A DNA stretch of 64,000 nucleotides from Armigeres subalbatus (GCF_024139115.2 NC_085139.1:74195203-74259202), one strand, 5' to 3'. Shown: positions 44,257 to 55,984, counted from the first letter of the stretch. The notes: generated by a model not told the origin, from the sequence alone. Program-made: numbers and translations.

Positions 44257-46750
44257 AATTTATCACTTTTGAATTCCCAAAATAGAACAATGCTTCTTGA
44301 AGGTTGTAAGAACTAGACCTTTCGTCAACATGTCCGCTGGTTGTTCATTGCTCGGCAAATACTGAATTGTCACTTTTCGCTTCATAACACATTCTTTGAT
44401 GAACTGCAATTTGACGTCCGTGTGTTTCAGTTTTTTGGGGGTGCATCAGATGAAGCAATTGCAATCGCCGATTGGTTATCCTCGAAAATAATGATGTTCT
44501 CTTTGTCCAGAATGTTCAACTCGTTGAATAACTTGGAGATCCACAACGATTCACAAATACAGTCGGCCAAAGCGCTACACTCTGATTCGGTAGACGACAG
44601 AGCAATAGTTCTTTGCTTACGTGTACTCCAAGACGTAGTTGCACCATATATTTGGAATACGTATCCAGATACAGAGTGACGATCATTGGGGTCAGTAGCC
44701 CAATTGGCATCTGCATAACCAGCTATCTGCTTAGCCGATTGTTGTCTCTTATACACCAATCCATGTTGCGTCGTTCCTCTTAAAAATCGTAATATCCTTT
44801 TCACCTGAGACCAATGCTCCTGGGAAGGATTGCACTGGAATTGACTAAAATAAGTCACAGCAGCACTAATGTCAGGACGAGTGGTTACCATCAGGTAAGT
44901 GAGGCAACCTATCAATTCCCGGTAAGGCTTGTCAAGTTTCTCTTCGTCCGATGACTTATAAAGCTGTAGATTTGGGACCATGGGCGTTGAAACTGGTTTG
45001 CATGCTTCCATGCCGAATCGCCTAAGGACGGCCTCGGTGTAACCGGGCTGGCTAAGTTTCATGATTCCATTCCTGACGTCTCGCTCGATCCGAATTCCCA
45101 GAAACATCTGAGCTTCTCCCAAATCTTCCATGCGAAACTCTCGTAGCAGCAGCCTCTTCACTGTTTCAACTTCCTGCAGATTCTTTGACATGATAAGAGC
45201 ATCATCAACGTATAACACAAGGTACACAGGTCCGGATCTTCCTTGGCGAACATACAAACAACTGTCTTCCATACAGCGCTGGAATCCAATTTGTTTCACG
45301 AATTCGTCGAATCTATCATTCCAGGTCTTGGAAGACTGCTTCAGCCCATAGATGGATTTGTTTAGTTTACATACACGATTCCCCTCCGCAAATCCTTCTG
45401 GCTGGCGCATGTATATGTCCTCAGTGAGGATCCCGTTCAGAAAGGCCGCCTTTACGTCCATTTGATGAACTACAAAATTATGGTGGTTTGCTAAAGCTAG
45501 CATCATCCGCACAGTTGACATCTTGATCACAGGGGCATACGTTTCATGAAAATCATAGCCATAGCGCTGGGTGAAACCTTTAGCTACCAGCCTAGCTTTC
45601 CTCTTTTGAATAGAACCGTCCGGGTTGGTTTTCAGACGGAACACCCACTTGCAATCGACTGGCTTCCGTCCTTTCGGAAGGTCTACCAGATGCCAAGTGT
45701 CGTTGTCGGCCAAGGATTTGAGCTCTTCGTCGATAGCTACTTTCCACTCAGGCCAATCATCCCGCTCACGTAAATCTTCGATCGAGGTTGGAAGATTATC
45801 AACGTAACTTTCTGCGTTAAGCGCGAAAGCGATACAAGAATAGTCCTTAAGTCTTGTTGGCATGTTACGTTTACGTTCACTCCGACGGGTTTCCAAGGGA
45901 TCTTGCTCTTCCAGACCGTTGCCATCTTCGCAGTCTCCGTATTCCTCATCTTCACTCACGTCCAGAAACTCGCACGGATGATGATCAGCATCGTCATTCT
46001 GCTCAGCAATCTCTGGATTTACAACATTAAACACAGGCTCCGGATTGGAGGAATAAACCTCCGAATCCACACGCATCGGTCCAGCCAACTCGACAGTTTC
46101 ATTATCCTGTGTCTCTACAGAAGTAGCCCCTCCTCCACTCGATAGATCAGCAGATTCATTAACAGCAACGTCGCGACCGATGAATATCTTTCGGCCGTCC
46201 CACAGCCGATAACCATTCACTCCGTATCCGACAAAGAAACACGGTTTACTGCGCGCCTCCAGCTTGTTTCGTTTTTCTTTCGGTACGAAACAGTAAGCCT
46301 TACTACCGAAAATCCGGAACATGGAGACATCAGGTTTGTGGCTGTACCACATCTCATAGGGCGTCTTTCCACTCGGCAATGCTGCTGATGGGCTACGGTT
46401 GATGATGTACACAGCTGTCAAAACCGCCTCGCACCACATGTTCTCCGCCATCCCTGCATCCTCTATCATTGCCCTTGCTTTGTCCATAATCGTCCGATTA
46501 AGCCGTTCGCTCACGCCGTTCTGCTGCGGTGTGTACGGAACGGTGTACTCTAGCTGTATGCCCTTCAAACGGCAGAAATCACGAAATTTGTCCCCTACGT
46601 ACTCGCCCCCATTGTCACATCTGAGCCGCGATATTCTGCTGTCAAAATGCGACTCTGCCATAGCCGCAAAAGTCACAAAAGCATCGTGCACCTCATCTTT
46701 GGTACTTAGTATGTACACGGCCGAAAAATGGGTAAAATCGTCGGTAAAGA
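44257..46750 (-). pseudogene. Copia pol: integrase core, reverse transcriptase, RNase H
   Basis: The long minus frame 46718-44427 carries the integrase core (LRCDNGGEYVGDKF, TPQQNGVSERLNRTI), a GKTPYEMWYSHKPD region, RT (KCKWVF-like DCKWVFRLK, HQMDVKAAFLNG, the catalytic YVDDALIM) and RNase H (AGYADANWA, ALSSTESECSAL, EDNQSAIAIA). It ends at 44427 through a one-base deletion in a C/A run (CCCCCAAAAAA). Beyond it the expected C-terminal codons continue in another frame to about 44270. A second frameshift near 46720 separates it from the upstream gag-protease frame. Confidence 0.85.
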
Positions 46751-48330
46751 GACATAATAACGCTTACCGTTCCATGCAGCTGGCTTCATACCTCCACAAA
46801 CGTCGCTGTGAATCAGCTCCAGAGGACGTGCACTCCTAGGCAAGGGCATCTCTATGAAGGGCCGTCGTGTCTGCTTTCCTTTCAAGCAAGGTTCACACAG
46901 CTTGCCTTCTGGAATTTCACCTTTCTTCAACACTATACCTTTTACCATGTTTTCACGTACCAGCTTCGTTAGTCCACTTCTCCCTATGTGGCCATACCGC
47001 CGATGCCACAACTCTTCATCACTCATGGACTTTTCACTCATAAAGGCTTTCTGTTCCTTTGTCTTACACACTTTCGCGTCCAGCTCATATAAGCAGCCCG
47101 TTCGTTTGGCCACGCAAACGACTTCGCCATTTCGCTTTATCACTGCACTGTTCTTCCCGAAAACAACTTCCATTCCCAGCAGACCCACCCGCCTTATCGA
47201 GAACAAGTTGTATCTGAGTCCCGGGACATAAAGAACATCATGCACAACACACTTTTGTTTCTTTCTACCAAGGTTCGACACCATGTCCACAGTACCAGCA
47301 TGTTTGCACTCAAGCACTTGTCCGGACGCAACTTTTATAAACACTGGTTCGTCCAATAGCTTCACATCGCGTAACCAATCCGTCGTCCCCACCATGTGGT
47401 CGGATGCACCGGAGTCCAAAATCCACGATACAGCACTGTTCCGCGAGTCGTTTACATTGCCATCCGAACAACCACTAACCAGACTACTAACGAAAGCCAC
47501 TTCTTTTTCGCTGACGTGAGCTTTTCCCTTATTTACACTCTTCTTATTCTCTCTCTCGTACCCTTGATCCTTCCGACTTGTACATTCCGCTCGTTTATGT
47601 CCGAGTTGTCCACAAGAAAAACACTTTAGCTTCCTGTTGCTTTTCTGTCGGCTGTCATGTTTCCCGAACGATTTACCGGCGAAAGCAGTGGGCTCATCCA
47701 CTTGCGCATCATCACTATTTGCTCGCTTCACACTTTCGTTCAACAATCGCGCCCGTACAAAATCAAACGTACACTGGTCATCCGAAAGAGTCTCGAGCAC
47801 TGTCACCAGCTGACCGTAAGACCGCGGCATCGTTTGGAGCAAATAAAATACAATCAAACGCTCATCCAACTTTATGCCCGCCGAATGCAAATCGCGCACT
47901 ATTCTATCGAACACCAGCAAATGCTCCTCCATCGGTCCGCCTTCATCGTATTTCATTGCAGACAACTTCTTAAGCAAGAAAAATTGACCCGAAATACCTT
48001 TCCGAGCGAAAGCATTTTGCAAAGCCCCAGATTTCCACAGGCGTTCGCTTCTGCTTGACATATTCAAGCTGCGAATCCGCTATGTTCCTTATCAGGACTG
48101 ATTTGCACTTAACTTCTTTCACTCTTCTTTCTGCCAATAATTTTCTTTCTTCAACTTCTCTTCAGCTGTATCTGTTGCAACAACACGATATTCCGGCACA
48201 TCATCTGCTTCTTGTTCGATGCACGGAAGGAGCCCGAGCTCTTCCAAATGGACCTCCATTCGGAAGCTCCAATTAGCGAAATTACTCCCGTCAAAAAGAT
48301 ATACTTTTCTGTCCACTTCCATTCTGGAAA
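46706..48330 (-). pseudogene. Copia gag, protease and integrase N-terminus
   Basis: The gag start reads MEVDRKVYLFDGSNFANWSF (about 48322). A frameshift near 48125 and another near 48010 lead into the frame 48067-46706. That frame has a zinc knuckle CFSCGQLGHKRAEC at about 47610, protease WILDSGASDHM at about 47420 and an integrase His-Cys finger at about 47000-46880 (HRRYGHIGRSGL, CEPCLKGK). The gag core and finger are recognisable, but no single frame links them. Confidence 0.82.
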
Positions 48331-48451
48331 TAACCGCTCTCACTCGACAAAAAAAAATCCACTGCTTTTGAACAAACCGAAGAAAGACACGATCTTTTCC
48401 GAAGATCACGCACGTGCGATTACCGAAAAACACTTTTGAGGTTAGGGCGTA

Positions 48452-48510
48452 GCGCTGGGCTCATAACCTGAGAAGATTCGAACAGGGACACGAGTGGAGC
48501 GAAATCAAAC
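48452..48510 (-). repeat. Copia primer-binding site and 5' LTR remnant
   Basis: GGTTATGAGCCCAGCGC (minus strand, 48468-48452) resembles the internal initiator-methionine tRNA site that copia uses for priming. It directly follows the last 42 bp of the LTR (48469-48510). The other 139 bp of the 5' LTR are gone, and gypsy element A sequence follows at 48511. Confidence 0.75.
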
Positions 48511-48516
48511 TCGCCG

Positions 48517-51320
48517 GTGTCGTTGATGAGTCTTGGTGATAAAATCAAATGTTTTCATGATCTCCCACTTCAGGAGACATCTATGGAGCTTCGCAGTTAC
48601 TGTGGGAATGTAATCGAAGTGTATGGAACGGTTTCAGTCGATGTTTCGTACAAAGGAACAAATAAGTCTATGCGGTTGTTCGTCGTTAGTACAGATCGAC
48701 ACCCTCTTCTTGGGCGCGAGTGGATGCGATCGTTGCAATTGAGTTGGAATGATATCATGGGTACATCTGTCTCCAATGTCAATAATGTTGAACGTTCTCC
48801 TTTCTTTAGTGCTTTAAATTTGTTGTTGGATGAGTTTTCTTCGGTTTTCAGTGAATCGATTGGTAAGATAACAGGGGTTGAAGCTTCAATTACTATGAAA
48901 GAAAACTGTAAGCCTGTGTTTCTTAAAGCTCGTCCATTACCCTTTGCTATTCGCGACGTCGTTGAGCGGGAGATAAACGATATGGTGCAATCAGGAGTGC
49001 TAGTTAAAGTCAATCACAGCAACTGGGGCACACCTGTGGTTCCTGTTATGAAGTCTGGAAATAAAGTGCGTCTGTGCGGCGATTATAAGCTAACGGTAAA
49101 TAAAAACCTGTTAGTCGACGAGCATCCTCTACCCACAATCGACGAACTTTTTTCAAATATGGCTGGAGGAGAGAAATTTTCAAAATTAGATTTAGCGCAA
49201 GCGTATTTGCAAATGGGCGTTCGCGAAGAGGACCAACAAGTGCTTACCCTCAACACGCATCTAGGTTTGTTTCAACCTACTCGGCTGATGTATGGTGTGG
49301 CGTCTGCGCCTGCTATATTTCAACGCGAAATATCCCAAATACTACAAGGTATTCCTGGAGTCTCGGTTTTTCTGGATGACGTCAAAGTTACTGGTCCGGA
49401 TGCTGCTACCCACCTAGAACGTCTGCGGGAGGTTTTACGTAGATTCAACGAGCATAACATGCGGGTGAACGTTTCTAAATGTGAATTCTTTGCGGACACT
49501 ATTGAATATTGTGGATATGCCGTTGACCGTCGCGGTATTCACAAAACGAAGCAAAAAGTAGCTGCCATTCAGGAAATGCCTCATCCTGAAAATCGTGAAC
49601 AAGTTCGTGCTTTTCTCGGACTTGTAAACTACTATGGGAGGTTCTTGCCGAATCTTAGCACTCGGATATATCCTATCAATAATCTGTTAAAAGATAAGAC
49701 ACCGTTTATTTGGGATAACAAATGCGAATTGGCTTTCAACTGGGTCAAAGCGGAGATGCAATCAGATCGTGTTCTGGTACACTATGATACAACGCTTCCT
49801 CTCGTGCTAGCAACCGATGCATCACCGTATGGGGTTGGGGCCGTCCTAAGTCACATCTACCCTGACGGAAATGAGCATCCAATTCAGTACGCTTCCCAAA
49901 CGTTGAACACTACACAACAGAACTACACTCAGGTCGACAAAGAGGCTTACGCGATTATATACGGCGTAAAAAAATTCCACCAATATTTGTTTGGTCGGAA
50001 ATTTGTACTTGTTACGGATAACAAACCGGTTACCCAGATTTTCTCACCAGATAAAGGTCTTCCAACGCTGTCTGCATTACGCATGCAACACTACGCAGTT
50101 TTTCTAGAGTCGTTTGATTTTGAAATTCGATACCGGCCGTCCAAACATCATGCTAATGCCGATGGAATGTCTCGTTTACCGATTTCGGAAGTCGTGAATA
50201 ATAAAATGGTAGAAGAAGTTGATGTGTTGGAACTCGAACAGATAGAAACTTTACCCATAAACATAGAGGAGTTGGAAGAACACACTAGCAACGATAAAAG
50301 CGTAAAGAACCTACTTCAAGGGTTGAAATCCGGAAGATGCGTGGAGGGTCGTGACAGATTCGGCATCGATCAAACCGAATTTACCCTACAAAGCGGCTGT
50401 TTGATGAAAGGAATTCGAGTGTATATTCCAGAAACACTTCGGACGCGGGTTTTGCAAGAGCTGCACTTCGGACACTTCGGAGTTTCTCGCATGAAGTCTC
50501 TCGCTAGGTCTTATTGCTGGTGGGAAACTGTTGATCGGGACATCATGGATATGGCCCGCGATTGCCCGGATTGCGCAAGAACAAGAACTGATCCAGCGAG
50601 AGTTCCTGTACATTGTTGGGAGCGACCATCAGGGCCATTTCAACGGATTCACGCGGATTTTGCCGGGCCGTTTATGGGTTGTTTTTTTCTGATTATTGTT
50701 GATGCATACAGTAAATGGCCAGAGGTGAAAATAATCCCAGATATTTCAACAGATACTACTATCAACCGTTTGCGAGATTTTTTTGCCACATTCGGTTTAC
50801 CATCCGTTCTTGTCACGGATAGAGGATCCCAGTTTACATCCGATATGTTCCAGATGTTCTTGAAAAGAAACGGAATCGTCCATAAAATGGGTGCTCCATA
50901 CCACCCAGCAACAAACGGACAAGCTGAGAGATATGTCCAAACGTTCAAAGACAAGATCAAAACCTTGCGTTGTTCTCGCTCAGAAATCTCAACGGAATTA
51001 CAGAATATCTTGATGGCATACAGGCGAACTGTTCACCCTTCAACCGGTCGCAGTCCGTCTATGTTAGTGTTCGGTAGGCAGATCAGGTCACGCATTGATT
51101 TGATGATTCCGACGAAAGGAGATGGCTCTTCTACCCGTGGGGAAGAGATAGCAGTTCGTTCATTCGCGGTAAACGATAGGGTGACGGCAAGAGACTTTCT
51201 ATCTGCGGAAAAATGGCGTTTTGGTGTTGTGACCGAGCGCGTTGGTAAGTTACACTATATGGTCGAGCTTGATGACGGAAGGTTGTGGAAGCGGCATGTT
51301 GATCAGCATCGAAAAGGTCC
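48517..51320 (+). pseudogene. Gypsy element A pol: RT, RNase H, integrase
   Basis: After a partial protease (LLGREW motif at about 48710; the Asp-Thr-Gly active site is missing) the frame runs open. RT has LCGDYKLTVNK, KLDLAQAYLQM and the catalytic FLDDVKVTG at about 49375. RNase H has LATDASPYGVGAVL. The integrase finger has HFGHFGVSRMK and CPDCARTR, and the core has HADFAGP, VTDRGSQFTS and HPATNGQAERYVQ (Asp, Asp, Glu all present). The frame is cut at 51320 by element B and its end resumes at 55593. The last codons before the stop at 51375 are LTR sequence of element B. Confidence 0.88.
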
Positions 51321-51519
51321 TGTTTTAATAATTAACGAGACATGGTTTGAACTGTTAAAACGTATACTTTATTAGAACGTAACCGTAGAGAGTGTGTCGG
51401 TGATCCTTTACACTTCGTACTCAAGACTGTACTGACGCCGTGCATCGTGAGAGGCGGAGTGTTGACGGGGGGAGAGACTACTGCAATGAGTGTCTTACGA
51501 GGGGTCGCTACATATTACA
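51321..51519 (-). repeat. Gypsy B 3' LTR
   Basis: 199 bp, TGTTTTAATAA to ATATTACA on the plus strand. It matches 55394-55592 without differences that I can see. Confidence 0.9.
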
Positions 51520-51539
51520 ACATCCTCCCCACAATAAAA

Positions 51540-54500
51540 TTAAAGTTGATAATCCCGGAATCGTGATGGCAAACGAGTTTGTCGTCTAGGGCGTTCGCAG
51601 CTTGTATCGGGTGTGCTTCTTGTTGATGGTGAGACGACTCCGGCCGATTCAGTTGAGCTCATCGTTGTTGGTGCATTTTCATTTGGGACTTCTTCAAATG
51701 TTACGCTTGAATCGTTTGATGATGATGATGACTGCTGAACTGGTTGAACGTCATTTTGATGATTGTTTTTGACACCGTTTGATGTCACCGAAGAGGGTGG
51801 TAGAACGGGTGAAGCAAATTTCGATGGTGTTGCATCGTCAAAAAAATCCGAGTAATGATCCACCGTTACCAAGAACTTTCGTTTTGATCCTCTATATTCA
51901 GCGAAAAACACGTCCAATGAAACCATTTGGAATGGGTACACCGGAATTTTGTGAGATCTCATCGGTGGATTTGCTTGACACGGAGCGAACTTGGCACACA
52001 CAGAGCACTGTTTCACGACGTCTTTTACTTGGGAGCTCATTCCCGGCCAGAAAAGATTTGATCGAGCCAGTTTCAAAGTAGCTTCTATGCCGTTATGGCT
52101 TGCATGGCAACTGTCCACAAGTTTACGTCTCAAGGCGTGAGGAACAAGAATACGGTCACCACGAAATATCAGTCCGTCTTGAGTGGCCAACTCATGCCGA
52201 TAAGCAAAATATATTTTTGCTCCGTCAGGTACTTGATCAACTGTACTAGGCCACCCGTGTTGGATGTAGTGGGTGATAGCTTGTAGAGAGGAATCCCCGT
52301 TCGTATATTCAGCAAGTTCTGCGAGTCTAGCATCCGAGACGTTGAGAAAACTGCTGAGCTTTACTTGGGACATTTCCTGTAGAACTTCGTAGACATTCAT
52401 TTTTTCGTACGAGTCACAATCTTCGTTCTGGAGTGGAGCCCGAGATAGCGCGTCAGCAACTACGTTGTTTTTGCCCGTGACAAATTCCAGATGCAAGTTA
52501 TACCGTTGAAGTTTCAGCAGCATATGTTGAAGGCGTTTTGGTGCTGACAAGAGTGGTTTGTTGAACACGTTGAGCAGTGGCTTGTGATCGGTTTTGATGA
52601 CGGTTCTGGGGTTCCCCACAATTAACTGATCGAACCTTGTGCAAGCAAAAACAATTGCGAGAAGCTCTTTCTCAATTTGGGCATAGTTTTTCTCAGTGGC
52701 CGTCAATGTTCTAGATGCATAACCGATGATGCCACCATTTTGGTAGACAGCTACACCCAAACCGAAACAACTGGCATCGCATTCGACTGTTAATGGCTTC
52801 GTGACGTCATAATACTGCAGTGTGTTGATGTTGGAAACAAGGGACTTCACTAGTTCAAACTCTTCCTGTTCCACTGGAGTCCACTGCCATGGAACCGTTT
52901 CTAAAATCAGCTTACGAAGATTAGTGAGGTTGATGCTGAGATTCCGTATGAACTTGCTGAGGTAGTTAACCATCCCGATGAATCTATGAACCTCCTTCCT
53001 GTCGCTTGGAGTTGGGTAGTTCTTGATGGCCAACCGTTTCGTCTCGTCCGGTCGAAGTCCCTGGGTGGTCAAAACATGGCCATAAAATTTTACCGACGTC
53101 TGACAGACGTTTAATTTCGATCGATTTAGCTTGACGTTGTTTTCTTTCAACCGACGAAAGAGTAGCTGCAAATTATGATTGTGATTCTTTAACGCTGCTT
53201 CCAAAGTATCGCCTATTCCAAAGATGAGCAGGTCATCTGCAATGCATTCAACACCTTCTAAGTCCTGAATCACTTGCTGCAACTTCAATTGAAAAATTTC
53301 AGGAGCCGATGCTATTCCGAAAGGGAGACGAGTCCATCGATATCTACCGAATGGTGTCCAGAAAGTAGTTAGTTTACTGCTCTCTTCATCTAACACCACG
53401 TGCCAAAAGCCCTTTTTCGTATCTATCGTCGTGAATACCCGAGCCTTTCCGAGTTCAGGGAGAATTTCATCTAAAGTTGTTGACTGCAGATTAGGCCGCC
53501 GCAAGGCCTTATTCAACATCACCGGATCCAGACATATGCGTAAACCAGCCTTCGGTCGCTGTACCAAAACCAGGTTACTTACCCAGTTAGTGTGGTTACT
53601 TTCCTTCACGATAATGCCGCTTTGCTCCAGGGATTCTAGCTCTTTCTTAAGATCTTGACGCAGGGCTATTGGAACTCTTCGAGGTGACTGGATTGTCGGT
53701 TTTATGTTTTCGTCGAGCTCTAGTGTTACCTTACCCGGAAACTTCCCATAGCCTTCGAAAAGGTCCTTATACTCGTCGATGATCTGTTGCGCTTGTACTC
53801 GGTATACTCTCATCAGCTTGTCGATTGACGGCTTAGGTTCTGATGCGTTAAATTTTACTGCTTCGCAAAACTTGACAAAACCCAATTCACGTGACGCCCT
53901 TGCTGAAAGCAACGGACGGTGTTCGACATCGACGACTTGCAAAATTAACTTGTATTTGCGGTTCAACCGACGACACTTCACTTTCACTTCTCCTAGAACT
54001 TTAATCGGGTTGCCACCGAAGCTTTGCAATCGCAGAGTCGATGGTTGCAAGGATGGGTTGCGGTCTTCTGTGAGTTTTTTTAGATGGTCGAGGCCAATCA
54101 AACTGACATTGGCTCCTGTATCAAGGTCACAAAGAACTGATTTCCACGATCTCGCAAACTTGATGTCCAACTCTGCAACAACGCCACCACCGTCGACTGA
54201 ATTGTCGAATATTCTGCTTATGTGGTATTCCTGTTCACTTTCTTCTGATGACTCTCCATTTTCGGAGGCTTCGTCTTCCGAGCTGCATTCCTCCTTTACT
54301 TCTCGGATGCTCCGGGACCGTCGGTTCTTCTGCTTTGCTGCTGCACGACACACCTTTTCGAAATGGTTCTTCCCGTTACATTTGTAACAACGTTTTCCCA
54401 AGGCAGGACACGTCCCTTTCGAAAATTCATGGGCATCTCCACAGAATTTGCATCTTGGTGAATTGACCTGCTTCGAACGAGCTTTTCCTTTTGCAATTTT

Positions 54501-55229
54501 GTTGACCTCTGCCTCCGGGGTGACATACGTCAACTCGTGTGATCTTTTCTCTGTTATCTCTTCTGCACGACATAGGTCTACTGCTTTATCCAAGGTTATA
54601 TCGGATATTGTTAGCATCTTCGTTCGCAAATGCTGCCACCTGTTGGCAGTGACCAACTTGTACGCCATTAGTTCCGACTCAAGGTTTCCGAGTCTAGCAA
54701 CTTTTGCCAAACCCTTTAGACGAGAACAAAAGTCATCAACATTCTCTCGGGGTGCTTGAACCGCCGAAAAAAAATCCAATCTGTCGATAATTATATTACG
54801 TTTTGCTACAACTTTGGCCTTTATCGCTCGTAGAGCCGATTGCGTGTCAGCAGCTTCCGCAGGAGTGAGTTCGAAGTTGCGATACTTTTTCCTAGCAGGC
54901 TCACCAATAATAGCCAGCAGAAAGCTGACTTTCTTAGCGTTGTCCGCGGGTGGCCAATCCTCCATACCTGTCGCCTTGACGTAGTCTTTCCAGCTCTTGA
55001 CGAAGAAATCAAAATTCTCCTCCATGTCGCCATCCAGTGCCAGTGGCGACGGCTGTGGAACAGGGACGCTTGATGCGCATGAGCGCTGCTCCACTTGACG
55101 AAGCTGCGCTTGTAACGATGCTGTAGTTGCTGTTGCAACAGATGTTGCCGTTGCATTTACTGACTGCATCAATTGGTTAAACATGTTAACCTGGTGATCC
55201 AGAAACATTTTAAATTGATTGGAATCCAT
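51540..55229 (-). CDS. Gypsy B gag-pol in one frame, integrase core deleted
   Basis: The start is placed at the ATG (55229) before DSNQFKMFLDHQ; an ATG 11 codons upstream is also in frame. Gag core at residues 60-230, zinc knuckles CKFCGDAHEFSKGTC and CYKCNGKNHFEKVC at about 260-300. Protease LCDLDTGANVSLIGLDHL at about 370. RT has a LRICLDPVMLNKAL motif, IDTKKGFWHV and catalytic CIADDLLIFG. RNase H has VECDASCFGLGVAV. The integrase finger has CHASHNGIEATLKL and CSVCAKF, and the core begins VSLDVFFAEYRGSKRKFLV. At HYSDFF the frame jumps to DDATPSKFASP and a Ser/Pro-rich tail, so the second Asp and the Glu of the DDE triad are missing. Gag, protease and RT look usable; integration would need help from a related element. 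Confidence 0.88.
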   Translation of the reverse strand: MDSNQFKMFLDHQVNMFNQLMQSVNATATSVATATTASLQAQLRQVEQRSCASSVPVPQPSPLALDGDMEENFDFFVKSWKDYVKATGMEDWPPADNAKKVSFLLAIIGEPARKKYRNFELTPAEAADTQSALRAIKAKVVAKRNIIIDRLDFFSAVQAPRENVDDFCSRLKGLAKVARLGNLESELMAYKLVTANRWQHLRTKMLTISDITLDKAVDLCRAEEITEKRSHELTYVTPEAEVNKIAKGKARSKQVNSPRCKFCGDAHEFSKGTCPALGKRCYKCNGKNHFEKVCRAAAKQKNRRSRSIREVKEECSSEDEASENGESSEESEQEYHISRIFDNSVDGGGVVAELDIKFARSWKSVLCDLDTGANVSLIGLDHLKKLTEDRNPSLQPSTLRLQSFGGNPIKVLGEVKVKCRRLNRKYKLILQVVDVEHRPLLSARASRELGFVKFCEAVKFNASEPKPSIDKLMRVYRVQAQQIIDEYKDLFEGYGKFPGKVTLELDENIKPTIQSPRRVPIALRQDLKKELESLEQSGIIVKESNHTNWVSNLVLVQRPKAGLRICLDPVMLNKALRRPNLQSTTLDEILPELGKARVFTTIDTKKGFWHVVLDEESSKLTTFWTPFGRYRWTRLPFGIASAPEIFQLKLQQVIQDLEGVECIADDLLIFGIGDTLEAALKNHNHNLQLLFRRLKENNVKLNRSKLNVCQTSVKFYGHVLTTQGLRPDETKRLAIKNYPTPSDRKEVHRFIGMVNYLSKFIRNLSINLTNLRKLILETVPWQWTPVEQEEFELVKSLVSNINTLQYYDVTKPLTVECDASCFGLGVAVYQNGGIIGYASRTLTATEKNYAQIEKELLAIVFACTRFDQLIVGNPRTVIKTDHKPLLNVFNKPLLSAPKRLQHMLLKLQRYNLHLEFVTGKNNVVADALSRAPLQNEDCDSYEKMNVYEVLQEMSQVKLSSFLNVSDARLAELAEYTNGDSSLQAITHYIQHGWPSTVDQVPDGAKIYFAYRHELATQDGLIFRGDRILVPHALRRKLVDSCHASHNGIEATLKLARSNLFWPGMSSQVKDVVKQCSVCAKFAPCQANPPMRSHKIPVYPFQMVSLDVFFAEYRGSKRKFLVTVDHYSDFFDDATPSKFASPVLPPSSVTSNGVKNNHQNDVQPVQQSSSSSNDSSVTFEEVPNENAPTTMSSTESAGVVSPSTRSTPDTSCERPRRQTRLPSRFRDYQL

Positions 55230-55393
55230 GTCGATGAGGACGAGTAAATTTTTTCTTCTCACTTAAAAAAAACAAAATGGCCACCGTGAGGCCGTACTTC
55301 GGTTCCGCGATTTTTTCGATCGATTTTTTCCGCGATATACACTAATGACGCCGGAATTAAATTATTCGAAACTCGCGCCGACTTCTGACACCA

Positions 55394-55592
55394 TGTTTTA
55401 ATAATTAACGAGACATGGTTTGAACTGTTAAAACGTATACTTTATTAGAACGTAACCGTAGAGAGTGTGTCGGTGATCCTTTACACTTCGTACTCAAGAC
55501 TGTACTGACGCCGTGCATCGTGAGAGGCGGAGTGTTGACGGGGGGAGAGACTACTGCAATGAGTGTCTTACGAGGGGTCGCTACATATTACA
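55394..55592 (-). repeat. Gypsy B 5' LTR
   Basis: Second 199-bp copy. On the minus strand it is directly followed by the primer-binding site (55393 downwards). Confidence 0.9.
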
Positions 55593-55891
55593 GGTCCCTT
55601 GGTCAAAACTCAGCTGTTTGATGGTTTACCTAAGCGTAGTTCCGCGTATGAAAACGTACCGCTGGTACAAAACCGAAATGCTATTGAGCAATCAAGTGAA
55701 ACTTCGCTTTCCACACCCCATATGCCCTTAGCTGGTCCAGTTCCATCTAGTGAAATCCCTCAAAGCCCTATCACCAAGATAAATCACGACAACCCGGTTT
55801 TGGAAGAGCCTAGACTAGTAACAGACACTGCTGGCCAAGAAACAAGAAAATCAACCAGAGTAAGGAAGCCACCAAACAGGCTCAATCTGTA
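55593..55891 (+). pseudogene. Gypsy element A integrase C-terminal end
   Basis: The frame continues from 51320 once element B and one GGTCC copy are discounted: GPLVKTQLFDGLPKRSS, then a Pro/Ser-rich tail ending RKPPNRLNL and a stop at 55890-55892. It lies 80 bp before the polypurine tract of element A. Confidence 0.8.
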
Positions 55892-55972
55892 ATGATGTCA
55901 CTAACTCACTAACATGTACTGTATGTTTAAGACTATGTATCTGTTTAAGAACAGTTGTTAGGGAGGAAGAGA

Positions 55973-55984
55973 TGTTATGATTTA
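55973..55984 (+). repeat. Stub of the gypsy A 3' LTR
   Basis: TGTTATGATTTA follows the polypurine tract AGGGAGGAAGAGA and equals the first 12 bp of the 5' LTR. A MITE follows directly; after the MITE I cannot find the rest of the LTR. Confidence 0.65.

Larger units (their letters stand above)
44066..48510 (-). mobile_element. Copia-type LTR retrotransposon, defective
   Basis: Minus-strand order is: 42-bp remnant of the 5' LTR (48469-48510), primer-binding site (48452-48468), gag, protease, integrase, RT, RNase H, polypurine tract (44247-44256) and a full 181-bp 3' LTR (44066-44246). Domain order integrase-before-RT is diagnostic for copia. It is inserted in gypsy element A, between gag and the protease remnant. 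Coding has at least four frameshifts. Confidence 0.88.
51321..55592 (-). mobile_element. Gypsy element B, with identical LTRs and integrase deletion
   Basis: A 4272-bp element bounded by 199-bp LTRs that are identical by eye and by a 5-bp target duplication GGTCC (51316-51320 and 55593-55597). It is inserted in the integrase C-terminus of element A, opposite strand. The primer-binding site TGGTGTCAGAAGTCGG and polypurine tract GTGGGGAGGATG are intact. One long frame (51540-55229) remains open. Identical LTRs imply the youngest insertion in the cluster. Confidence 0.92.

Noticed and set aside
44066..48510. 42-bp direct repeat at both ends of the copia element taken as a target-site duplication
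   Set aside because: Copia elements duplicate about 5 bp. The repeat starts with TG on the plus strand, borders the primer-binding site and forms the end of the 181-bp 3' LTR, so it is LTR sequence.
48517..51375. Gypsy A pol counted as an intact gene to its stop at 51375
   Set aside because: The last 18 codons derive from the LTR of element B; the true C-terminus lies at 55593-55891 and the protease active site is missing.
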